From: Micromonospora sp. CCTCC AA 2012012
GTDB taxonomy: Bacteria > Actinomycetota > Actinomycetes > Mycobacteriales > Micromonosporaceae
Reading direction: 5' to 3'
Assembly: GCF_040499845.1 (NCBI RefSeq)
Contig: NZ_CP159342.1
Span: forward strand, 5,394,001-5,458,000
DNA: 64,000 nt
The translations under genes and the position numbers were made by a program. Of this stretch, positions 7,964 to 16,177 are shown one piece after another (the first letter of the stretch is position 1; every line of letters starts with the position of its first letter). Under the pieces are notes generated by a model. The model was not told the DNA's origin. It did not search any database and was given only the letters and a program-made list of their open reading frames with translations.

Positions 7964-8712
7964 GACAACTCCTCACCCGTGGCGGTCCGCCCGCCGACCA
8001 CCTCGACGAAGACCTCCTCCAACGAGCGGTCGCCGCGCACCTCGGCCAGGGTGCCGACCCGCTTGATGGTGCCGTCGGCCAGGATCGCCACGTGCGAGCA
8101 GAGCCGCTCGACGACCTCCATCACGTGGCTGGAGAAGACGACCGTGCCGCCGCCCACCACGTACCGGTGCAGGATGTCGCGGATCAGGGCCGCCGAGACC
8201 GGGTCGACGGCCTCGAACGGCTCGTCCAGCACCAGCAGCCGGGGACCGTGCAGCAACGCGCAGGCCAGGCCGATCTTCTTCTTCATGCCGGCCGAGTAGT
8301 CGACCACCAGCGTCCGGCCCGCGTCGCTGAGCGCCAGCACGTCGAGCAGCTCCGCCGCCCGCTGGTCGACCACCGCCGGGTCCATGCCCCGCAACAGACC
8401 GTGGTACGCCAGCAGCTCCGCCCCGCTCAGCCGGTCGAAGAGGCGTACGCCGTCCGGCATCACGCCGAGCAGGCCCTTGGCGCGGACCGGGTCGGCCCAG
8501 ACGTCGTACCCGAGCACCCGGGCCTCACCGGCGTCGGGCCGCAGCAGGCCGACGGCCATCGAGAGGGTGGTGGTCTTGCCGGCGCCGTTCGGGCCGAGCA
8601 GCCCGTAGAACGACCCGGCCGGCACGTCCAGGTCCACCCCGGCCACGGCGACCTTGCTGTCGAACCGCTTGGCCAGGCCACGCAACGCGAGCGCGGAGTG
8701 CTCTTGGGTCAT
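7948..8712 (-). CDS. ABC transporter ATP-binding protein
   Basis: A 254-residue ATPase. It has Walker A GPNGAGKTT (residues 39-47), a signature region DYSAGMKKKIGLA in place of LSGGQ, Walker B LLVLDEPFEAVD and the switch histidine in FSSHVMEVVERL. The YSAGM signature is typical of the DrrA/CcmA-like exporter branch. The ATG is at 8712. It drives the permease encoded next to it. The substrate is unknown; with no regulator or resistance gene nearby, nothing more can be said. Confidence 0.93.
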   Translation of the reverse strand: MTQEHSALALRGLAKRFDSKVAVAGVDLDVPAGSFYGLLGPNGAGKTTTLSMAVGLLRPDAGEARVLGYDVWADPVRAKGLLGVMPDGVRLFDRLSGAELLAYHGLLRGMDPAVVDQRAAELLDVLALSDAGRTLVVDYSAGMKKKIGLACALLHGPRLLVLDEPFEAVDPVSAALIRDILHRYVVGGGTVVFSSHVMEVVERLCSHVAILADGTIKRVGTLAEVRGDRSLEEVFVEVVGGRTATGEELSWLSR

Positions 8713-8792
8713 GTCCCGACGTTAGTCGCCCGGTGCCAACGCTTTCTCCCGCCGCAGGACGAGTCTGCTCTCCTCCCGGGGCAGGAGGACGG

Positions 8793-10433
8793 CTAGAGGC
8801 GCAGCGCCTCGGGGGCGTGCAGGCGGAGCATGGTGGCGCCGACGTCGGCGGGAAGGCGGCGTCGGGTGGCCAGCGAGACCGCGATCATCACGGTGAACGC
8901 CAGCGGCACGGTCCACGCCGCCGGCTGGGTGGTCAGCGTGGCCGGCCAGCCCGACAGCGGCGGCCCCAGCACCGTGACCAGCACCGCCCCGATCGCCGCC
9001 CCGCCCCCGACCAGCACCCCGGCGGCGGCACCGAGGTCGGTCAGTCCGCGCCACCAGATGCCCAGCACCAGCAGCGGGCAGAAGCTCGACGCGGCGACCG
9101 CGAAGGCCAACCCCACCACCTGCGAGACGTCCAGCCCGGAGACGTTCAGGGCGAGCACCGCCGGCACCCCGCCGGCGATGATCGTGGCCAGCCGGAAGCC
9201 GCGTACCGAGCCGCGACCGAGCACGTCCGTGGAGATCACCCCGGCGACGCTGGTGAGCAGCCCGGACGAGGTGGAGAGGAAGGCGGCGAACGCCCCGGCG
9301 GCGACCAGCGCGGCGAGCAGTCGCCCGGTCGGGCCGCCGCCGAGCGCCGCCCCCGGCAGCAGCACCACCACCGCGTCCGTCTGCCCGGTGACCAGCAGTT
9401 GCGGGGTGTAGATCCGACCGAGCACGCCGTAGATGGTGGGCAGCAGATAGAAGAGACCGACCAGGGCGAGCACCACCAGCGTGGTGCGCCGGGCCGCCGC
9501 GCCGTCCGGATTGGTGTAGAAGCGCACCAGCACGTGCGGGAGCCCCATGGTGCCGAGGAACGTCGCCAGGATCAGCGAGTACGTCGCGAAGAGGCCCCGG
9601 TCGTCGGCCCCGGCGGTGTCCGGCAGCAGCCAGTCGGTGGCCCGGGTCGCCGTGCCGGCGACCTCCGGCACCGGGTCGCCCGCCGCGAAGTCGAGGCGGT
9701 CGCCGGGGCGTACCTCCCGGATGTCACCGCCGGGCAGGGTGAGGGTCGCGCGGTGCTCGACCACGACGGTGGTCGCGGTCCGGAACGTCGGCCCGTCGGG
9801 CGGGGTCACCGCCGGGCGGGCGTCGGCCTGCCACTGCAACGCCAGGAAGATCGCGGGTACGGCCAGCGCGGTCAACTTGAGCCAGTACTGAAAGGCCTGG
9901 ACGAAGGTGATCGCCCGCATCCCGCCCAGCGCCACGTTCGCGGTCACCACCACCGCGACCAGCAGCGCCCCCACCGGGTACGGCGAGCCGGCCACCGTGG
10001 CCAGGGTCAGCCCGGCGCCCTGCAACTGCGGCACCAGATAGAGCCACCCGATGAAGATCACGAAGACGGTGGCGAGCCCGCGCAGCCGCCGCGACCCGAG
10101 CCGCACCTCGCAGAAGTCCGGCAGGGTGAACGCCCCGGAGCGGCGCAGCGGGGCGGCCACGAAGAGCAGCAACGCCAGATAGCCGGCGGCGAAACCGACC
10201 GGGTACCAGAGCACGTCGACGCCGTACTTGAGGATCAGCCCGGCCACGCCGAGGAAGCTCGCCGCCGACAGGTACTCCCCGCCGATCGCGGCGGCGTTCC
10301 ACGTCGGGCTGATCGCCCGGGAGGCGACCAGGAAGTCCGACGTGGTCCGGGCCAGCCGCAGCCCGTAGAAGCCGATCCCGACCGTGACCAGGGTGACCGC
10401 CACGATCGCCGGAACCACGTAGCCGTTGCCCAC
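8793..10433 (-). CDS. sodium:solute symporter (cation/acetate-like), second copy
   Basis: A 546-residue SSS transporter, distinct from the one at 238-1911 but sharing AIGGEYLSAASFLGVAGL and MGLPHVLVRFYTNP. About 13 membrane segments are visible. A soluble insert of some 75 residues (from about 215) lies between two helices and is absent from the other copy. The GTG at 10433 begins one base after the stop of the small partner gene, so they form an operon. The nearby LytS/LytTR pair is a common neighbour of this transporter type. The substrate is inferred to be a monocarboxylate. Confidence 0.87.
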   Translation of the reverse strand: MGNGYVVPAIVAVTLVTVGIGFYGLRLARTTSDFLVASRAISPTWNAAAIGGEYLSAASFLGVAGLILKYGVDVLWYPVGFAAGYLALLLFVAAPLRRSGAFTLPDFCEVRLGSRRLRGLATVFVIFIGWLYLVPQLQGAGLTLATVAGSPYPVGALLVAVVVTANVALGGMRAITFVQAFQYWLKLTALAVPAIFLALQWQADARPAVTPPDGPTFRTATTVVVEHRATLTLPGGDIREVRPGDRLDFAAGDPVPEVAGTATRATDWLLPDTAGADDRGLFATYSLILATFLGTMGLPHVLVRFYTNPDGAAARRTTLVVLALVGLFYLLPTIYGVLGRIYTPQLLVTGQTDAVVVLLPGAALGGGPTGRLLAALVAAGAFAAFLSTSSGLLTSVAGVISTDVLGRGSVRGFRLATIIAGGVPAVLALNVSGLDVSQVVGLAFAVAASSFCPLLVLGIWWRGLTDLGAAAGVLVGGGAAIGAVLVTVLGPPLSGWPATLTTQPAAWTVPLAFTVMIAVSLATRRRLPADVGATMLRLHAPEALRL

Positions 10434-10434
10434 C

Positions 10435-10875
10435 TCAGCGCTCCGGCCGCTCGACCAGGTCGGTGAAGTCCTGCTCGTTGCGTTCCGCCCACCGCACGTG
10501 CGCCCAGCCGACCACGATCAGGAACGGGAAGGAGAAGACCCCGAGCAGCAGCCACGGCAGGTTCACGCCCAGCACGGTGACCCGGCCGACGGCGGGCGCG
10601 ACGGCGAAGAGCCAGGGCAGCCCGCCGAGCGCGATCAGCACCACCAGGCTCAGCCGCAGCGCCAGCGCCAACTGGGCCCGTACCAGCCCCTGCACCAGGG
10701 CCTCGCCGACCCGGGTCTGCTGGGCGAGTTCGGTGCGGGTCCGGTCGGCGGGCCGGTCCCGGCGGGACACCTCGGCCAGCACGATCCGGGTACGCGGTTG
10801 CGGCGGGCGCGGCACCGGGACCGGGGCGGCCTCGGCGGCCCGCCCCGGTCGGTCGAGATCGTCCGCTCCGGCCAT
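10435..10875 (-). CDS. small membrane protein, symporter partner
   Basis: A 146-residue protein: a soluble basic, proline-rich N-terminus of about 60 residues, then two hydrophobic helices (LSLVVLIALGGLPWLFAVAP and LPWLLLGVFSFPFLIVVGWA) and a charged end. The two-helix plan and position resemble DUF485 partners of SSS symporters, though the sequence is not close to the DUF485 copy at 1889-2257. It is the first gene of the operon, one base before the symporter. A helper role is inferred. Confidence 0.72.
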   Translation of the reverse strand: MAGADDLDRPGRAAEAAPVPVPRPPQPRTRIVLAEVSRRDRPADRTRTELAQQTRVGEALVQGLVRAQLALALRLSLVVLIALGGLPWLFAVAPAVGRVTVLGVNLPWLLLGVFSFPFLIVVGWAHVRWAERNEQDFTDLVERPER

Positions 10876-10926
10876 CCCCGGCAGTCTCGCCCGCCCGCCG
10901 GGAATGTCAAGAGGCGACGCTCAGGC

Positions 10927-12714
10927 TCACCAGCGTGGCAGCGGGCAGTACAGCGTCACCGGCTCGGCCCGCAGCAGCGCGCGGGCCCGCGCCCGGCCGA
11001 GGTTCCCGGTGCGCCACCCGTCGGCCGGCAACTGCCCGGCGATCTCCCGCAGCGCGCAGGACCGCATCGGTTCGGGCAGCCGGTCCAGCGCCGGTACGGC
11101 GTCCGCCGAGAGCTGCGCCAGGTAGTCCACGTCCAGCCGCTCGCTCCGCCGATAGCGGTCCACGTTCCAGTCCGCGATCAACCGGTCCGGGTTCACCACC
11201 GCCAGCCCGAGCAGCGCGACCACCGCCGCGCCGAGCACCAGTCGGGGCAGCCAGTCGCCCCGCAGGCGCATCGTGGCCACCCCGACGAGCACGAAGAGCA
11301 GCCCGAGCCACAGCTCGACCGTGGCCACCACCAGGCGCAGCCGGGTCGCCCCGTACGCGTCGATGTAGACCCGCATCCGACAGAGCGCGGAGGCGACGAC
11401 CACCAGGCTCAACAGGGTGAGCCCGCCGATCAGCACCCGGATCAGCAGCCGGTCCGTACGGGTGCCGCGGGGTGCCCAGCGGTGGGCGCCCGCGATCACC
11501 AGCAGGGTCAGCGCGGAGACGGTGAGCAGCTGCCAGAAGCCGCCGCGGGCGTACTCGGCGTAGGTGAGGCCGGCGGTGCGCAGCACGTGACCGCTGCCGC
11601 CGAAGAGCACCGCGAGCTGCACCAGCACGAACGCGGCGAAGAGCGCGTCGAGCAGGGCCAGCGGCATCACCCACTCCAGCCGCCGGACCGAGCGGGCCGG
11701 TCCGGCGCGCAGCTCCAGGTCCGGCGGGGCGGCCAGCAGGTACGCCCCACCGAGCAGCACCCCGCCGACGAGCACCAGCCGGAACACCCAGCCGAACACG
11801 TCCGGTGGGGAGGCGGCCGGCAGCGCCCCGGTCACCAGGTCGGCGAAGACCGCGTCGGCGGAGGCGAAGAGCAGCCCGAAGAGCAGCAGCAGCGCGGCCG
11901 AGACGGCGACGCTGACCAGGGTCCGGCCGACGCCCGTACCGTCCGGGCGGGACCGGGACAGTCCGCGGGCCGCCCACGGCAGCGCCCGAAGGGCGGCGAC
12001 CGGCGGCAACGCCCCCGCCGCCAGCATGCCGAGCGGGGTCCGGCCGCCGGAGACGGCGAGCGAGGCGGTGCCGACGGCGGCGAGGAAGCAGAGCGTGAAG
12101 AGCCAGCCGGCGGCGCGTACCGTGCCGACCGCGACCAGGGCGACGGTGGCCACGGCCCAGACCAGCCGGACCGCCCGGCCCGACGCCCCCGTGGCGCCGG
12201 GACGGACGGCCCCACCGGCCCCCGTCGTGGTCCCGCTCTTCTCCGGTACGCCCACAGCCGCCGGTGTCTGCTCCGCCGCCGGCATCGGGGTGGCCGCGCC
12301 TGCCGATGCCGGCGGCGTTGCCGTCGCGGTCGTGCCGAGCGGTGCCGGCGGGGCCGCGTCTGCCGGTGCCGCCTCCGGCCGGGTCGGCGTGGAGGTGGCC
12401 GACCCGGATCGGGGTGGCGCGACGGCGGCCGTGCCGAGGGCGGCGGCGCCGGCCAGGGCGGCCACCAGCCAGCCCAGCCCTGGCCGGTCGAGCGGCACCA
12501 CCGACGCGGCCACCGTGGCGGCGACCGCCACGGCACCGAGCACCACCGGCCGGACCGTGCCGGTGGCCCCCGGCCACCGCCGCTCCCACGCCCACGGTTC
12601 CGCCGGTGGGCGGACGAGCGCGGGACGGGGCACCGGCTGCGGGTTCCCGACGGTGGGTCGGGGCAGCGCGAGACGCGGGTCGACCGGTGGTCGCGGTGGC
12701 GGTGCGGTGGTCAT
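10927..12714 (-). CDS. DUF4173/DUF4153-type multi-pass membrane protein
   Basis: A 595-residue protein. Residues 1-45 are proline-rich and cytoplasmic, followed by about 12 hydrophobic helices broken by an Ala/Pro-rich linker at about residues 105-165. The C-terminus has ADWNVDRYRRSERLDVDYLAQLS, the end typical of DUF4173 proteins. The ATG at 12714 overlaps the stop of the histidine kinase gene by 4 bases, so it is translated with the two-component system upstream. A transport or sensing role is possible; no function is established for the family. Confidence 0.8.
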   Translation of the reverse strand: MTTAPPPRPPVDPRLALPRPTVGNPQPVPRPALVRPPAEPWAWERRWPGATGTVRPVVLGAVAVAATVAASVVPLDRPGLGWLVAALAGAAALGTAAVAPPRSGSATSTPTRPEAAPADAAPPAPLGTTATATPPASAGAATPMPAAEQTPAAVGVPEKSGTTTGAGGAVRPGATGASGRAVRLVWAVATVALVAVGTVRAAGWLFTLCFLAAVGTASLAVSGGRTPLGMLAAGALPPVAALRALPWAARGLSRSRPDGTGVGRTLVSVAVSAALLLLFGLLFASADAVFADLVTGALPAASPPDVFGWVFRLVLVGGVLLGGAYLLAAPPDLELRAGPARSVRRLEWVMPLALLDALFAAFVLVQLAVLFGGSGHVLRTAGLTYAEYARGGFWQLLTVSALTLLVIAGAHRWAPRGTRTDRLLIRVLIGGLTLLSLVVVASALCRMRVYIDAYGATRLRLVVATVELWLGLLFVLVGVATMRLRGDWLPRLVLGAAVVALLGLAVVNPDRLIADWNVDRYRRSERLDVDYLAQLSADAVPALDRLPEPMRSCALREIAGQLPADGWRTGNLGRARARALLRAEPVTLYCPLPRW

Positions 12715-13784
12715 GCGTCCTCTTCTCGGGCGGAGGTGACATGGGGCAGGCAGACCCGGATGCGACAGCCGGGACGGGCACCGGGCGTGCGGGCCGGCGG
12801 ATCGGCGACCCGGATGGTGCCGCCGTGCAGCTCCACCACCCAGCGGGCGATCGCCAACCCCAGCCCCGTTCCGCCGCCCGCGGTCCGTTCGCCCCGGGTG
12901 AAGCGTTCGAAGACCAGGGACCGTTCGGCGGGCGGGATGCCCTCGCCCTCGTCGGTGACCTCGACGTGCAGCTGGCCGGTCCGCTCCTCGGTGGTCACCA
13001 GCACCGTCCCGCCGGGCGGGCTGTGCCGGGCCGCGTTGTCCAACAGGTTCGCGAAGACCTGGTGCAGCCGCCACGGGTCGGCGTGCACGGTCAGCGGGGC
13101 GGCCGGCGGGCGGAGCCGGAACCGGACGTCGCGCCCGGCCCCGGCCGCCGTCGCGGTGGCGTGCTCCACCGCCTCGTCGAGGAAGTCCGCCACGTCCATC
13201 CGGACCCGGCGCAACGGCACCACACCCGCGTCCAACCGGGACAGGTCGAGCAGGTCGGCCACCAGGTGCCCGAGCCGTTCGGTCTGCGCGAGCGCCGCCC
13301 GCAGCGCTGCCGGCTCGGGGGTGGCCACCCCGTCCACCAGGTTCTCCAGCACCCCCTGGAGGGCGGTGATCGGCGTCCGCAGCTCGTGCGAGACGTTGGC
13401 GATCAGCTCACGCCGCCGCTGGTCGGCGGCGGCCAGGTCGGCGGCCATCTTGTTGAACGCCTGGGCCAGCTCGCCGACCTCGTCGCGGGAGGTGGCCCGG
13501 ACCCGGCGGGTGTAGTCGCCCCGCGCCATCGCCCCGGCGGCGGCGGTCATCTCGCGCAGCGGGGAGGTCATGCCGTGCGCCAGCACCTGCGCGGTCACCA
13601 GCGCGATGCCGATGGCGGTCAACGCGGTGCCCGGCGGGAGCCAGCCGACGCCGTACCAGAAGTACCCCACCGCGACCGCCCAGGAGGCGACCAGCAGGAC
13701 ACCCAGCTTCATCTTGATCGAGCGGACCGGGTCCAGCGGCCGGGGCAGCACCCGGTTCAGCCAGTCGACCGTACGGGCGGTCAC
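12711..13784 (-). CDS. sensor histidine kinase, OmpR-partner type
   Basis: A 357-residue membrane kinase. Two helices lie at about residues 25-65, followed by HAMP (TSPLREMTAAAGAMARGDYT), the phospho-acceptor motif NVSHELRTPITAL, the N-box NLLDNAARHS and the G-box GGGTGLGLAIARW. It has almost no periplasmic sensor, so it probably senses the membrane itself or uses a partner. The GTG at 13784 overlaps the response regulator stop by 4 bases, and its own stop overlaps the DUF4173 start. It phosphorylates the adjacent regulator. The signal is unknown. Confidence 0.92.
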   Translation of the reverse strand: MTARTVDWLNRVLPRPLDPVRSIKMKLGVLLVASWAVAVGYFWYGVGWLPPGTALTAIGIALVTAQVLAHGMTSPLREMTAAAGAMARGDYTRRVRATSRDEVGELAQAFNKMAADLAAADQRRRELIANVSHELRTPITALQGVLENLVDGVATPEPAALRAALAQTERLGHLVADLLDLSRLDAGVVPLRRVRMDVADFLDEAVEHATATAAGAGRDVRFRLRPPAAPLTVHADPWRLHQVFANLLDNAARHSPPGGTVLVTTEERTGQLHVEVTDEGEGIPPAERSLVFERFTRGERTAGGGTGLGLAIARWVVELHGGTIRVADPPARTPGARPGCRIRVCLPHVTSAREEDA

Positions 13785-14458
13785 GCGGGCACCTCCAGGG
13801 CGTACCCGACGCCGTGCACGGTGCGGATCAGGTCGGCGCCGAGCTTGCGGCGCAACGCCTTGACGTGACTGTCCACCGTCCGGGTGCCGGCGCCGTCGGC
13901 CCAGCCCCAGACGTCGGCGAGCAACCGTTCCCGGGGCAGCACGGTGCGCGGTCGGCCGGCCAGGTGCACCAGCAGGTCGAACTCGGTGGGGGTCAGGTGC
14001 ACCTCGACGCCGCCCCGGACCACCCGCCGTTCGGCCGGGCTGATCTCGATGTCGCCGAGCCGCAGGGCGGCGGGTGGAACGGTCGCGGCCCGTTCCACCC
14101 GCCGCAGCAGCACGTGCACCCGGGCGGCCAGCTCCCGCATGGAGAACGGCTTGGTCAGGTAGTCGTCGGCACCCACGGCCAGCCCGACCAGCAGGTCGGT
14201 CTCGTCGTCCCGGGCGGTCAGCATCAGCACCGGTACCGGGCGGTCGGCCTGGATCCGCCGGCACACCTCCAGGCCGTCGAAGCCCGGCAGCATGACGTCG
14301 AGGACGACCAGGTCGTACCGTCCGGCGCGGAACCGGTCCACGGCGGTGGGGCCGTCCCCGGCGATGTCGACGGCGAACCCCTCGGCGCGCAGGCGGGCCG
14401 AGACGGATTCGGCGATGGTCCGTTCGTCCTCGACGACCAGGACCCGGCGTTCGTTCAT
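13781..14458 (-). CDS. OmpR-family response regulator
   Basis: A 225-residue regulator. The receiver domain has the acidic pair EDE near residue 11, the phospho-acceptor Asp in LVVLDVMLPGFDG and the Lys in DDYLTKPF. A C-terminal winged-helix domain (LTPTEFDLLVHLAGRP, then TVDSHVKALRRKLG) follows. The ATG at 14458 leads a three-gene operon with the kinase and the DUF4173 protein. A DnaA-box-like array lies 46 bases upstream of its start and could affect its expression. Confidence 0.95.
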   Translation of the reverse strand: MNERRVLVVEDERTIAESVSARLRAEGFAVDIAGDGPTAVDRFRAGRYDLVVLDVMLPGFDGLEVCRRIQADRPVPVLMLTARDDETDLLVGLAVGADDYLTKPFSMRELAARVHVLLRRVERAATVPPAALRLGDIEISPAERRVVRGGVEVHLTPTEFDLLVHLAGRPRTVLPRERLLADVWGWADGAGTRTVDSHVKALRRKLGADLIRTVHGVGYALEVPA

Positions 14459-14503
14459 GGGTCCCGACTGTAGGGAGCAGCCGTGGAGATCGGTGGCTCA
14501 GCT

Positions 14504-14576
14504 TGTGAACAACCTGTGGAGAACGGCTCACCCCTGTGGATAACCCGGTGGATGAGCGGAGGTTCGCTGTGGACGA
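14504..14576 (+). promoter_or_regulatory. array of four DnaA-box-like 9-mers
   Basis: Four same-direction 9-mers, TGTGAACAA (14504), TGTGGAGAA (14515), TGTGGATAA (14535) and TGTGGACGA (14568), each differ by one base from the actinomycete box TGTGGACAA (TTGTCCACA reversed). The third matches the E. coli box exactly. Start-to-start spacings are 11, 20 and 33 bases, near whole helical turns. The array lies between the OmpR-type regulator and the DUF5701 gene. It is not the origin itself, as there is no dnaA or dnaN gene and no large AT-rich stretch. Confidence 0.55.
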
Positions 14577-14586
14577 CGCAGCGGGT

Positions 14587-14618
14587 GCGGGGGCGGGACC
14601 GGTCGGTTCCGCCCCCGC
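14587..14618 (-). terminator. hairpin terminator after the DUF5701 gene
   Basis: A 14-bp stem (14587-14600 with 14605-14618, one mismatch) with a 4-base loop, just past the stop of the minus-strand DUF5701 gene. Confidence 0.7.
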
Positions 14619-14625
14619 CGCCGGC

Positions 14626-15318
14626 TCAGTCGAGGCCGACGCGGACCGGGTGGGCGGTGGCGGAGCCGAGCCAGGTGTGCGGGTTGCCGTACCAGCACCA
14701 GCCGAGCTTGGGCGCGCCCTGGCTGATCCAGAGCGCCGGCACCCGCTTGTCCCCGCAGCGCGACCCGACCAGCGAGAAGCACCGGTTGGACGCCAGTGCC
14801 GCCGGGTGCAGCGTGACGAAGGCGATCCCCTCGTCGATGGTGAGCGGCAGCCGACCCCGGGCGGTCATCTGCTCCAGCGCGGTGGCCGGTGGCAGGTTGC
14901 GGAACTCCTCGCCCCGGTCGACGTCGAAGAGCAGGTACGCCGGGCCGGCCGGCACCTCCAGTTCCTTGATCGGCTGAAAGGTCGGCAGGTCGGCGGCGGG
15001 GAAGTTGCGGTCCAGGACACCGGGCCTGCGCTTCCCGGCCAGGGTGAGGAGCGGGAGGCGCTCCGGCACCGGCACCAGGTCACGGGTGACGACCAGCAGG
15101 AACGGCACCCGGGCGTCGGTGGGTGCCGCGGGGGCCGGGGCGGGGCTGCCCTCGGCGGCGGGCGGTCCGGCGACGGCTGCCGCCCGGAGCGGGGTGACCA
15201 GGTCGGTGAAGGCCTGCTCGGTGAGTCCGGCCAGGGCCGGGTAGCCGAGCCGGAGCAGCGTGCCGACCTGACGGTCGAACTCGGCTCCGGCGTCGAACGG
15301 GTCGGTGATGACGGGCAC
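14626..15318 (-). CDS. DUF5701 family protein
   Basis: A 230-residue soluble protein of the actinomycete DUF5701 family. Conserved blocks are FDRQVGTLLRLGYPALAGL near the start, PFLLVVTRDLVP, AYLLFDVDRGEEFRNLPP, and the C-terminal KLGWCWYGNPHTWLGSA. The start is GTG 15318, five bases after a GGAGG; the frame can be extended four codons to 15330. It has no signal peptide or enzyme motif. A palindromic operator lies just upstream. The function is unknown. Confidence 0.85.
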   Translation of the reverse strand: MPVITDPFDAGAEFDRQVGTLLRLGYPALAGLTEQAFTDLVTPLRAAAVAGPPAAEGSPAPAPAAPTDARVPFLLVVTRDLVPVPERLPLLTLAGKRRPGVLDRNFPAADLPTFQPIKELEVPAGPAYLLFDVDRGEEFRNLPPATALEQMTARGRLPLTIDEGIAFVTLHPAALASNRCFSLVGSRCGDKRVPALWISQGAPKLGWCWYGNPHTWLGSATAHPVRVGLD

Positions 15319-15333
15319 GGCGACCTCCACGCT

Positions 15334-15364
15334 TGTCGTACGGCTTACCGTACAGCGTACGACA
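15334..15364. promoter_or_regulatory. palindromic operator before the DUF5701 gene
   Basis: TGTCGTAC (15334-15341) and GTACGACA (15357-15364) form a perfect inverted repeat, and further GTAC/CGTACG elements lie between. The centre is about 31 bases upstream of the DUF5701 start. This spacing is typical of TetR-family operators. No TetR gene lies in this window. Confidence 0.45.
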
Positions 15365-15384
15365 TCGCGCGGATTATTCCCGGC

Positions 15385-16146
15385 TCAGCGGTTCCAGTCC
15401 TGTTTCGCCGCCCGCACCAGCTTGTCCTTCAGCTCCCGGGTGTGCCGACGGCTCACCGGCAGCTCGGTCGAGTCGATCACCACCACGTAACCCGAGTTGA
15501 CCAGGCGCAGCTCGGCGATCAGCTTCAACTGCACCAGGTACGACCGGTGCACCCGCACGAAGCCGGCATCCGCCCACCGCTCCGCGAGGGTGGCCAGCGA
15601 GACCCGGACCAGGTGGGAGCCCTCCGCGGTGTGCAGCCGGGCGTAGTCACCCTGCGCCTCCACCCAGCGCACCGCCGAGCGGGGCAGCATCCGGGTCGTC
15701 CCGGCCAGCTCGATCGGGATCGTCGGGTCCTCCTCCGCCCGCGCCAGCGCCGCCGGGTGCGACGGCACCACCCGGGCACCGATCACCCGACGCAGTGACT
15801 CGGCCAGCCGCTCGGCGCGTACCGGCTTGCGGACGTAGTCGGTGGCGCCCAGGTCGAACGCGTCCACCGCGCCGTCGTCGTACGCGGTGACGAAGACGAT
15901 CGCCGGGGGCCGGGCGAACCGGCGCAGCACCCGGGCCAGCTCCATCCCGTCCAGCCCCGGCATCCGGATGTCGAGGAAGACCACGTCCACGTCACCGTCC
16001 CGCAGCACCCGCAACGCCTCGGTGGCGTCCCCGGCGGTGTGCAGCCGGGCCACCCGAGGATCCGCCCGCAGGTGGTACGCCAACTCGTCCAGCGCCGGCG
16101 GCTCGTCGTCCACCGCCAGCACCCGCAGGAATCCCGAGGCGTTCAC
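15385..16146 (-). CDS. LytTR-family response regulator
   Basis: A 253-residue regulator. The receiver domain has DDEPPALDEL, the phospho-acceptor Asp in VVFLDIRMPGLDG, and a Lys in ATDYVRKPVRAE. The C-terminal LytTR DNA-binding domain (residues about 145-250) includes RSAVRWVEAQGDYARLHT and FVRVHRSYLVQL. The start is GTG 16146. It lies 31 bases after the LytS-type kinase gene. LytTR regulators with such kinases often control membrane transporters, and a symporter of the matching kind is encoded at 8793-10433 on the same strand. Confidence 0.94.
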   Translation of the reverse strand: MNASGFLRVLAVDDEPPALDELAYHLRADPRVARLHTAGDATEALRVLRDGDVDVVFLDIRMPGLDGMELARVLRRFARPPAIVFVTAYDDGAVDAFDLGATDYVRKPVRAERLAESLRRVIGARVVPSHPAALARAEEDPTIPIELAGTTRMLPRSAVRWVEAQGDYARLHTAEGSHLVRVSLATLAERWADAGFVRVHRSYLVQLKLIAELRLVNSGYVVVIDSTELPVSRRHTRELKDKLVRAAKQDWNR

Positions 16147-16177
16147 CGTGCCGACCCGGTTCGCTCGCCGCGCCCGT

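Noticed and set aside
8733..10466. A 577-residue plus-strand frame opposite the second symporter
   Set aside because: Arg/Gln/Gly-rich with no domain, the expected reverse reading of a GC-rich membrane protein.
10426..13515. A 1029-residue plus-strand frame opposite the DUF4173 and kinase genes
   Set aside because: No domain or plausible start; the minus-strand genes have intact motifs and overlaps.
14459..14625. oriC
   Set aside because: The DnaA-like array is too short, there is no dnaA, dnaN or recF beside it and no large non-coding region; a DnaA-binding control site is more reasonable.
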